Made by a program: the position numbers and the translations under genes. The notes beneath the pieces are model-generated. The model made no database searches. It was not told the origin of the DNA and saw nothing but the letters and a program-made list of their open reading frames with translations. A DNA stretch of 64,000 nt from Onchocerca lupi (Eukaryota > Nematoda > Chromadorea > Rhabditida > Onchocercidae). Numbering within the stretch: the first letter of the stretch is position 1; each line of letters begins with the position of its first letter. The stretch is from NCBI GenBank assembly GCA_028564675.1, contig JAOVVO010000015.1, positions 248,001 to 312,000 on the forward strand. The letters run 5' to 3'. Positions 49,835 to 61,100 of the stretch are shown here, one piece after another.

Positions 49835-51034
49835 AGTGGTGTGAAAAAGAACAGCTTGCGAGGCAATCCTTTAGAGTTTGCAAATAGGTTCATTCGTGTA
49901 ATGATTAAGTTCTGGATAATCATGTGAAGGAAACTAGTTGAAATTTGAATGCAACTATTTCGCATCCAAAGCATGCTAGCGAAAACAGCAGTTGTCCACG
50001 CTCGGATTCTTAAAGACGTCTTGATTTATGGAAGGTCCTAACCGATTGAAAGTTATTTGTTTTCTTGGGTTTGTGAACAAGGTTATTAATGCAAAATACA
50101 GAATTTGTGTGGCAGTAGTTAATCCTTTATCACCATTAATGTTTTCTTTTTTTTCCCATACAAACGACAGTATATTTATGGAAACAGTTTTGATATTTAA
50201 AAGCATCTTTTATTCTGCTCACTGTTTACAATACAGTGATGTACCGCATTTCCATAGACCTTCGAACTGTAGAATAACGACTAAATCATTTTTATAAATG
50301 ACTAGTCTGTAAACTGGAAAGTTAGAACCACTTTACTGCTATAATAAAGAAGTTATATGCATCAGAATAAACGAATAATCTACATCAGGCGGAGAGAGAT
50401 CACAACGAACAGTTCAGTTTGTTTTTTTGTTATACTCCAGAGCCAAAGAATTGGATGCCGCAAATATGACTGCAAAAAAAAAAAAAAAGGAAAGAGCGCT
50501 TCATGTAGCAGCATCACTGCGAAAAAGATTAATTGATGGATGGATTATTTGATATCACGTCTTCGAGTCACTTTCCACAATGAATGAAAGAGATGAAAGT
50601 TATAGCACTCAGTTTGCTAAATATCTATTTCTCAGCGCTTTCTATAGGACAAATCGAAATTCATTTACCACAGCCAGACAAAGAGCACTAGTTGCAATAA
50701 TACCGCATAAAGCACTTTTTTCCTGCTTTCGATTTATCGCTTCATTCATCCCTTTTCAATCAAGAAATTGGTAGTCACATCTTGTTCATATGTCTGCTGT
50801 TTCATTGACTAGAATGGGAAAGTACGGTTCGATGGAATTCCGATTTACCGCAATTACTGGAAGGCAATCAGCGAACTTTGCATCTTCTGCGCTTTCGATT
50901 AAGGCAGCCAGTCAACGTTCATTTATTCATTTTACCACATCCGAATGAAAAATGAGTTTTTCGTCTTGCGGCCTTTCCGGAAGGATTCAGAATGGAATAG
51001 CTTTTGTGATGCGAGAGACAGAATGAGAGATGAT

Positions 51035-51067
51035 ATGGAGGAGAGAGGGAGGGAGGGAGGGAGGGGG
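51035..51067 (+). repeat. G-rich GGGA tandem repeat
   Basis: GAGAGA followed by several GGGA units and a final run of five G. Four or more G-tracts in a row could fold as a G-quadruplex on the plus strand. Confidence 0.75.
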
Positions 51068-51271
51068 AAGGCTTGTGATGTGACGTATGTTGACGATGAG
51101 AGGACACTTCCCTCAACTAAACTTATTCTTCCTTGCATGTTTAAAATTAAAATCAATTTGTTAAGCACGGATGGGACGGCAAAGAGGAGACAAGGCCTGC
51201 TGCTGCTACATCCACCCATAATTCTACTTTTGAATCGTGGTGAATCGATTCGCTGCCCGTACAAATATTAA

Positions 51272-51310
51272 TCAACCAACCAACCAACCAACCAACCAGC
51301 CAGCCAGCAG
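51272..51310 (+). repeat. CCAA/CCAG tetranucleotide repeat
   Basis: Seven or so CCAA units pass into CCAG units. It lies in the same GC-rich cluster as the GGGA and GCT repeats. Confidence 0.85.
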
Positions 51311-51467
51311 CGCTTCGAACGGAGCGAGCAAAATGAGACATACTGCTTTTCTCTTTCTCTTCTCTCGCCCTCCTCTCTCCTCTACTCTCTGATGACGCGA
51401 CTGCGGAGGCGGCGGGGATCAAGCGGTGCGATTATTGAGGATGCTGCTACTGCAACTGTGTGGGCAA

Positions 51468-51477
51468 ATGCTGCTGC

Positions 51478-51514
<37 letters not shown>
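51468..51514 (+). repeat. GCT trinucleotide repeat
   Basis: About fifteen GCT units with one GCG interruption. It lies inside a 64-codon open frame (51392-51586) where it would encode polyalanine; that frame also has an Arg-rich start and no other support. Confidence 0.85.
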
Positions 51515-51515
<1 letters not shown>

Positions 51516-54500
51516 ATTTGTTCCCGCATCAAATTCCATACAAACACTGTTCCCCTCTCTCTCTTTCTCCGAATATAATTTTTTAGCTTGGCTCATTCCA
51601 AAAATTCGAAAGGGTTAAGACGTGCCTCTCTCCTCTTGTCTGTTCCATCATTAAGCCGAAATTAGCTGATTTATCAACAGTAGTTTGTTGCTTTTTCAGG
51701 CTAACGCTCACTTTTTTCTTTTTATTGCAAGATTCATAAGCTTTTTCATAGGTTTCTTGTCTTACGCCAACTTTTTAAATATTTCCTTTTTCTTCTTCAT
51801 TTACAGTTGTTCCATCTGTTGTCACCTTGTAGTGGTGATAAGGTTACGAACTTGTTCACTACCATCTTATCTACTTGTCGACTAATTTTTTTTAAATGGT
51901 GGGTATTTATTGATGAAGCGTTTTGCACGTAAACATATTATCAATAGATCATCGATAAAAAGTTGAGTTATGCAAGATTTTGGTTTTCTTATTGAATACT
52001 TCATACACTACTAAAATCTTAACCGGGGAACAATTTGAAGGAATGATTTGACATTTTCCATTATCATACCAGGCTGGTAGTTCATGCTATATATAAATTA
52101 CTGCACTTAATGGCTGCAATTGCATTGTTAGTAATTTAAAAAAATTAACTGACTTTGCAAGTCTATTGTCTGTCCATTATGCGGTTGCACAGTATGCTCA
52201 TCGGGTAAGCAATATAATCTTTGCAAAGAATTTTGCAAGGTTTAAATACAAATTGTGCTATGAATGTTCTTTCTAGATTAATTTTATGAAAGAAGACTGC
52301 AAGGAGTTCGATTGTTGGACCGTGTAATGTTCTTTCTTTGGAGTGCTTTATAAAAGTATATTCTACATTGTTCTATTCATGTTGATGAAAACATGAAACA
52401 TTCTGTTGCTGACGAGATCGGTAAAATTTAGAAACTATTAAATCTCTCACGTTGTTATTTTGTATTTAGTTTAGTTCATCTCCCTCTTTTTGTTATCACC
52501 AAAAGGACATGTTATTATTGATGGATATTCCAATTTTCCCTTAAAAATCTGTTCAATTTACGTGTCTTCTTTCTGGTTTGCAAATTTAAATTCACCATTT
52601 CCTATGTGTGCTTCCCGAATAATAATGGTTTTTTACAGACTATCCACTCATATTATTATACTCTTTCCTCTTCACTTTTTCTGTCATAATCATTTAATTA
52701 CATATGATTTCGAATGAATAATCAGCGATAAGAAGGTAGTAAGAATGAGTAAACTGCTTGGTGCTAATTTTGTTACTTTTAAATCATTGATCCTAGATAT
52801 ACATAAGAGAAGGGCAGATGAGATGCGATTGTTTCCTTCAAAGGCTAAAGGGCTATGCATATGCAATGGATAGTCATGGAAATAATTTTTGTAGGAAAAA
52901 CTGTTCGATAGTAAATTAGAAAAAAAACTTATTTATTTTTACTTGTCGTAGTGATTATTAATTGTGCGATCATAACCACCGTGTAAGTAATTTCAAATCT
53001 CAATAAGATACGGAATGAGGAGTTGCTGGGCGCAACTACATCATTATTTGTTCTCAAGTTTTTTTTAGAAGCGATCTGCAGTAAATGAGCTTATTAGAAA
53101 AATGAGAGTGAGTTCTGGTCTTCAACTTGATTATGATAGAATAGTCAGGATTCAGCTTAAAACTGCGTTTCAGATGTAATTCGACGAATACTGCTCTGCT
53201 GAATGCTGTATACAAAGTGATCTGTCACATGAAGAGCTTATTATACCATTACTATAAGTTTGTCTTTTCACATGGTTCTATCACTTCTGTTTCTTAATGT
53301 CATTGCGGATTGACTAATCTCTTTGTTTAGGTGAAAGAATCTGTCGCATTTAATGAGAGCACAAGTAGATATCACAATGTATCTCTCTATACATCAGTAA
53401 TTTAATTTATACCATTTTAATTTACACCGTTGTCAGTAATTTAATTTATACCGCTTTATTTAACATATGCCACAAAGCAGCTTAATGTGCGAGTTAATTC
53501 AGAAATCCGTCTTCGGATTAAATGCCGATTGGAACAGTGATACTGTTATAAGTGCAAAAAATGGGTATTTACGACGTACCATATTCACTTTACGTATGGA
53601 ATATGGTCAGTCCTAGACTATCGCCTTTGTACTGACGTTATCAGATAGGATTCTAAGCCATAACTGAGAGATTCTAACATATTTTAGTGCGCATGGAACA
53701 TGAAATAGCGAAGATCTATTTTTTATATCGTCAATTTTGTTTTGTATAGTAACGACTGAATATAGCCATTACTAAATAAAAGACTACAATTTATCGTTTT
53801 ATTGAGTACTTCAATACTACTTTTCAAATATTTGGCCGAAAATGCCACAGTTCCTGTAACATGAGAGCGACTAGACATAGTTTAATGCTATTTTCGTTCA
53901 CTGTCAAATGAGGCTGTTATCAAAAGATTTGTATATTATAAAATTTAAATAACGATTGGATATGTTCATTACATGAGGAGATCGAAGTGCAAAATTTGAT
54001 GTCTTTTTTTGTTCCGTTCATTTTTACTAATCATGTTCGCTCCTGTTTTACTTTTATCATCAGAACTGTTCGATTGCTTACTGCAACATATTCTATGTTA
54101 ACATTATTACATCTCGGAGATGGCTAAGGGCTTTCAGTACAATTTGCTTGTTAGTTAGATGCTGATAGTAAAGATCGTCTGTTTAGCTTCCGGAAATATT
54201 TTCTGTTACCAAGCTATTGTTACCCTTTATAGCTCAATGAGCAAGATATGAGAGATTTTGTGGAAGCTCCATTTTGTTTTTTTACTAAGGGAGGGATGTT
54301 GTGCTTAATTGCATCATTAAAGCGCTGCAATAATAATGCATCCATAACTGTTTTTCGATTTTTTAGCTCATATTTTAACTGATGATTGATTTTTAACTCA
54401 GCTAAAACTTTCACAACCAGCTTGTAGAATAGGAAAAAATTTCCGATCGAACCTCATAATTCGTCTTCTTTTAAATATCCATTTATTGAAAGTCTTTACG

Positions 54501-55090
54501 TAATTGAAGGAATTATCAGCTGCTGGAGAACTTATTCTGCAATTCTTTGGGATAACCTTGTTCTATCGTGGAAAAGGTGAGATACTGTATACAACATTTG
54601 CTCTGCTGCAGTTACTAGTTGCTGTTTTTTGATTGAGGGACGATATTTAGTGTATCTTTTCATCTTCATTTGATTTAATAATATGTTTCAATTGCTTCTG
54701 ATGAGTGAATCAGCAGCCGGCACGAATCACCCTTGCTTACTTTATCAGTGATCGTTTTGCTATTTTCTTCTAGTGTTGTGTTAATCGATCCGGATGTTTT
54801 TCCACTGTTCTGCTTTATAGTCGTGATAGGATCTACCATGTTAGTGTTCTCACTGGTGCTGTTCTCCTGATTAGCTTGGATTTTCATAGCATTATCAGCC
54901 TACCAGAAATGTTTTTGATATGTAGATTCGTTGTTTGCAGTCGCTATCAGCCTTTCCAATATTTTATGTCGATCACAGGCAATTTATTTCTATAAATTTA
55001 ACTACTGCCTATTTATCTCTGTACGGCATATAATATATTTGTCCGCATTTTAAACAGAAATGAGGGAAAATGTAAATATAACAAGTTTTG

Positions 55091-55093
55091 CAG
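55091..55093 (+). promoter_or_regulatory. Probable spliced-leader acceptor of the ankyrin gene
   Basis: ACAAGTTTTGCAG ends 28 bases before the first ankyrin ATG. It is a good acceptor with no obvious upstream coding exon, so either trans-splicing or a non-coding first exon is likely. Confidence 0.4.
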
Positions 55094-55121
55094 GCGGGTG
55101 ACTGACACAACTAAATTATTG

Positions 55122-58100
55122 ATGAGTGATCCTGTGGTCGAGGCAAGTGGCTGGCCCGCAGAACCGCCAGAATCACAACATCAACAAATTCCAGCTGATA
55201 ATAGTCAGCATTCCAACAAAGTATTGCTTTATAACTGTGTACCTTTAAAGGAAACTGCATAATTGTTAGGTATTTTTACTATGAGAAAGTGTCGAAAAAT
55301 TCGAAATGTCAGCATTTGAGACATTTAATTGATTTTTGCCTTATTATGCGGACCTTTGCAGTGGAAACATAATCGTTTCCTATTTTTGCATTTTTAGAGG
55401 CATGATTCAACTGTTTAAAAATGGGACATGTTGCTGAGAAATGAAACAATAAGATTCAGTTGTGTTTCCATTGCAAAGGTCCGCATAATGTGGCAAAAGG
55501 AGGAACTAAAATGAAATAAGGGATTTTGTAGGGTGAGAGCAGTGCAAGTTTCTTGCGAGCAGCACGAGCTGGAAATCTGGACCGTGTACTTGAATTACTG
55601 CGTTCAGGCACCGATATCAACACTTGCAATGCGAATGGACTTAATGCGTTACATCTGGCCTCCAAAGAAGGTCATCATGAAGTGGTCCGCGAACTTCTGA
55701 AAAGAAAAGCAGATGTTGATGCTGCTACTAAGGTTATATTTATGAATCCTTTTGTACTCTTCTCTCTGTTATTGATAAGTTTATTTTTCGGTCGTCGCTT
55801 TTGCTGCAGGATACATTTAGACTTGCTGTAGCCAGTAATAGTGTTTTTAGAAAGGTAACACGGCGTTACATATAGTAAGTAATATTGTTTTTAGAAAGGT
55901 AACACGGCGTTACATATAGCGTCATTAGCAGGACAAGAACTAATCGTCACAATACTTGTTGAAAATGGTGCTAATGTTAACGTACAATCACTGAATGGTT
56001 TCACACCACTCTACATGGCTGCACAAGAGAATCACGAATCTGTTGTACGCTATCTTCTTGCTCACAATGCCAATCAAGTCTTAGCTACAGAGGTTTGTCC
56101 TCTTCACTCTTCTTCTTCGTTTTCCTTTTCTCCTGAATTATAAAACAAAAGAAATATCATATTTGTTTATTCAGTCACGAACTAAACAAAGTTTTTTCTT
56201 TCGGAACATAAGATAGCTAGTCATAGTACACATGCAGGGAAGAGGAAGTGAAGCTGTTACTTTTTTGCAGATATAGAAATTAGGTGAGTGGGTGCGCTTT
56301 ACAGATATAGGAATTAGATAAGGGGGTATGCTATGTACAACAGATGGCAAGACTGAAGTTCATCCTTAAGCTTTTTTTTCTTTTCTTTAAGTAGTATAGC
56401 GAAGGTGATAAATCTGTTTATGTAGGCCAGTTGTTTGAATTAAGAAGATGATTATTATTTGCATGTAAATTTCTTGAATTTTGAAATGATACCACAAGTT
56501 ATCCAAAGTTGATCCAAGGCTGTTTTGTGCTTCTCTTGAGTTTCATCATATAAGCAGTACTTTTTTGGTTTGAAAGTCATAAGTTGCCCTTCAGTTGTGC
56601 TTCAGTTGTTTAGAATTTATTACATGATGTCGTTTTCCCTTTCCGACAATGGCATTCAACGATTGGGCGATTTCATTTCTTCCAAATAATTTCTTAAAAC
56701 ACTTCGTGTTTTATCATGAGAAGTTTGAGAAGTTGAAAATATTTCAAATTTAGCGGCATGCGTTATGCGAAGAATTAGCTTGTTTGCTTCTTTCATGCAT
56801 CATTTTCATCGTCACACTATCATACTGTAATCCAGGTTTCTTTTTTCCTATCCTATGCTGTTGGAATTGATATCCTCCACGATATCGTATTTAAGCTTTC
56901 TATTTATAGGACGGCTTTACACCATTGGCAGTTGCCTTGCAGCAAGGTCACGATCGCGTTGTAGCTCTTTTGCTTGAGAATGATACGCGCGGAAAAGTAC
57001 GCTTACCGGCACTGCATATCGCTGCTAAAAAGGATGATACGAAAGCAGCTACACTATTACTTCAAGTTAGTCTCATTTTACAAAAAAATTCTTCAGATAA
57101 TAATTATTTCTACATTGATTGTTATTCGTACTTGACAGTTGCATATTTCACAACGTCTGCATGAATACTGAACTATGAGAAAGGAGTTACTTTTGTCATA
57201 AGGTCATGAAATTGAAAGATACAATAAAGTGATGATTCATTCCCTGCTAATGGCAAATAAGAATGTTAGCTATGTATATTTGTGCTTACGGCGTTACGTA
57301 TCACCGCTAAAAAGGATGATGCGAAAGGAGCCATGCTGAAATAAGGATTGTTTTCGAAAAAGCAGGGATATTTGGGATGCATTATATATATATATATATT
57401 CTTTTTAATGGAGACTCAAAGAAATCGATTTTAGAATGAGCATAATTCGGATGTGACTTCGAAGAGCGGCTTCACTCCGCTCCATATCGCCGCTCACTAT
57501 GGAAATGAGAATGTGGCGCAACTGCTACTCGAAAAGGGGGCCAATGTGAATTACCAAGCGAGACATAACATAAGGTATGTAAATACTGAAACATCCTTGA
57601 AATAATGAATTTAAAAAATTCATCGTAATGAGAGGAAATGCGGCGAAGTAACTGCACCCATAATGGGTGACGATGAGGACTGTCTCTATGAATTTTCCTT
57701 GGAATCCCAATTGGAAGGTATAGGGCACTGGCTAAATAAGATTTGCATTTCAGAATTATGCCTTAGATGAGTCCGCTATCAATAACAACTAATAAAAAAG
57801 GTTTCATTTCATTCACTTTTTCTTCAGTCCGTTGCATGTCGCAACAAAATGGGGTCGCGCCAACATGGTTTCGTTATTGTTGGCTCATGGGGCCGTAATT
57901 GACTGTCGCACACGTGATTTACTAACACCATTACACTGTGCTTCCCGTTCGGGTCATGATCAAGTTGTTGATTTGTTGCTTGAAAAGGGAGCTCCAATCA
58001 ATGCTAAAACAAAAGTAAGCAATTTTTGTTACAATTCGAACATGGTATGCATTTTATTGCCTTTTTGACAGTTTTAACAAATTTCATTAGAATAATCCGA

Positions 58101-61100
58101 TCATACATTGCAGAATGGTTTGGCTCCTTTACATATGGCAGCACAGGGTGATCATGTGGACAGTGCTCGAATTCTCCTGTATCATCGAGCTCCAGTCGAT
58201 GATGTTACCGTTGATTATCTTACTCCTCTTCATGTGGCTGCTCACTGCGGGCATGTTCGTGTCGCTAAACTTCTGCTAGATCGTAATGCCGACCCAAATG
58301 CTCGCGCTCTCAATGGCTTCACACCGCTTCATATCGCTTGCAAAAAAAATCGCATTAAAGTATTTTTTTTTTTTTTTGCAAAATGTTGGGCATTATATTC
58401 ATATTCATTTCCTCTCATCTAATACTTGTAATTGTTGAGGTTGTGGAACTGTTGCTGAAATACCACGCCGCAATCGAAGCAACAACAGAATCCGGTCTAT
58501 CTCCGCTTCATGTTGCTGCTTTCATGGGTGCTATAAATATCGTCATCTATTTACTGCAACAAGTGATAATCTTAATTAGCTTTTTAAATTAAACTGTTGT
58601 ACATGTTTTAGTATTCATCTTGAGGACTTTCCCATAGCTGACAGCTTAGTTTTGGATAAAATAAGCTGAGAATACTTTATAGTTTCTTATTTCCCTATTC
58701 ATTTTCCATTTAGGTTTTAATTTTATTCATCTTTTATTTTATATGTCATTTAACTTTCCCTTTTCACTATATTTACTCTAGGAATAATTTTTTCCCTTAA
58801 AGTGTTATTTTCTTTTCTGTGGTCTTATGTTTTGTTTGTTTTTTATTTTTTAAAAAAACAAGGTTTATTTGGTAATAATCAGTGCACAAAGCTTATATAG
58901 TCAAATCAAGAAGATACACTGGTGAAGAAATTTCGCTACGAAGATAGGATAGCAATAATCTTTCTTCATTTCAGGGTGCTAATGCGGATGTGGCTACAGT
59001 ACGCGGTGAAACTCCTCTTCATTTAGCTGCACGAGCAAACCAAACCGATATTGTTCGTGTTTTGGTGCGAAATGGAGCCCAGGTTAGTCGATGTTGCATA
59101 CTCGTCATTATTATTATAAGCACTATCATTATTGAAAACTTTTTGTCATTCCAATCTTCATCTCAGAACATTTTTCAGTTCCGAATTTTTTTTAAGAAAG
59201 CTTGCATACGCTTTTCATTCTGTATGAGATTATATAATGTTGGGACGGTTATATTAAAATTTTCATTTTGTAATATGTTTATAAAGGTGGATGCTGCGGC
59301 ACGTGAGCTACAAACACCATTACACATTGCATCACGTCTTGGTAATACCGACATCGTCGTTTTATTGCTACAGGCTAATGCGTCACCAAATGCTGCTACA
59401 AGAGATCTCTACACTCCTCTTCATATTGCCGCCAAAGTAAGCTTAATGGAAAAAGGAAATATTTGCCCCCTTTTTTTTTTTTTTTTTTAATGTGGAATAT
59501 ATAGACTACTCAATTTCCAAATATTATAGGAGGGGCAAGAGGAAGTAGCAGCAATATTGATGGATCACGGAACTGACAAGACGTTGCTCACGAAGAAAGG
59601 TTTTACACCGTTGCATTTAGCTGCTAAATATGGCAATTTGCCGGTCGCGAAATTATTGCTAGAACGAGGAACACCGGTTGACATCGAAGGCAAGAATCAG
59701 GTAGCTTGCTGATTGCACTTTGATTTAACATTATATTAATCGTTATTTTCAAGTCTTACTGAGGAACTTCTAGATATTAAATTATTTACAGTATATTTTT
59801 ATGTAAATTCATTCTTGTTGCTGCAACATTCCAGAATCAGTAATAGTTGCGTTTCAGTATTGCATGTTTATCGTACTTGGTCTTATCTTTCATTGTAAGG
59901 TAGAACTATTGATATATGGATATTTTTCAAATATCAGTAATTATTTTAGGTGACACCTCTGCATGTAGCGGCACATTACAATAACGACAAGGTGGCATTG
60001 TTACTTCTAGAAAATGGTGCTTCTGCATATGCTTCTGCCAAAAATGGATATACTCCTTTACATATTGCCGCGAAGAAGAATCAGATGGATATTGCTGGCA
60101 CTCTTCTTCATTATAAAGTATGGCCTTGCCAGATATCTTTTTGCGTTTTAGTATATTTCATTGCTTAAACCTGTAATTTCCTTTGCTTTGTCTGAAAAGC
60201 AAATTTTCATGCATCGGTTAAAATTTTTCTTTTCAAAAGCACATCAGTGTCGCTATTTATAATAACTTTTTTTTTTTTTTGTGTAAGGCAGATGCGAATG
60301 CTGAAAGCAAAGCAGGCTTCACACCACTTCATCTTGCGGCACAGGAGGGTCATCACGAAATGGCTGCTTTACTTATCGAAAATGGAGCAAAGGTGGGTTT
60401 TAGAAAAATCAAAAAAAATAAATGTAAATTTAATTTTTAAAATATCCATTCATATTATTTTATTGGGACATTAGCTTCACAAAGTGAATTTACTGGTAGT
60501 TCAATTATAGTGTGATTGTAATTATTTCGCATACTTCAGGTTGGAGCTCAGGCAAGGAATGGTTTAACACCAATGCATCTATGTGCACAGGAAGATCGTA
60601 TCAGTGTAGCAGAAGAATTGGTAAAAGAAAACGCAGCTATTGATCCCAAAACGAAAGCAGGATATACGCCGTTGCATGTTGCTTGCCATTTCGGTTCGAT
60701 TTTTTTAATGGATTCTACTTTAATTCATACGTGTTATAAGAATTACAATGTTGAAAACTTTTTCAGGACAAATAAACATGGTTCATTTTTTGATTGAGCA
60801 TGGCGCACCAGTTTCAGCTACTACTCGTGCTTCCTATACTCCGCTCCATCAAGCTGCTCAGCAAGGGCATAACAATGTTGTACGTTACTTGTTGGAGCAC
60901 GGCGCTAGTCCAAATGTTCACACATCGGTAATCATTTTCGAAATCTTGACAAGCTTATGTAGGAAGGCGCTTGAGTAATATGATCACTGAGTTTACATTT
61001 AGCTTTGTAAGAAAAAAGGAAGTGAATGTTTAAGATGATTAAAATTCCACTTGCAAAGTCGCTTTTTGATAATCCAACATTTTCGTTTTACAGACAGGAC

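Larger units (their letters stand above)
48295..55080. other. Gene-poor region upstream of the ankyrin gene
   Basis: About 6.8 kb without a recognisable gene. It contains an isolated 133-codon minus-strand frame (48679-49080), a 42-base T-run, an unusually GC-rich simple-repeat cluster (50930-51550), a 38-base tandem duplication at about 53394-53451, and two minus-strand frames with coding-like composition (54220-54414 and 54675-54887) that I could not connect. It probably holds the ankyrin promoter and may hold non-coding 5' exons. Confidence 0.5.

Noticed and set aside
49566..49974. Two frames with long poly-Lys
   Set aside because: The Lys run is the complement of the 42-base T-run; no other support.
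50932..51271. Long frames on both strands (108 and 110 codons)
   Set aside because: Both come from the same GC-rich simple repeats, where stops are rare by composition; no motif.
55456..55665. 69-codon minus-strand frame
   Set aside because: It overlaps the second ankyrin exon antisense and the hairpin arm.
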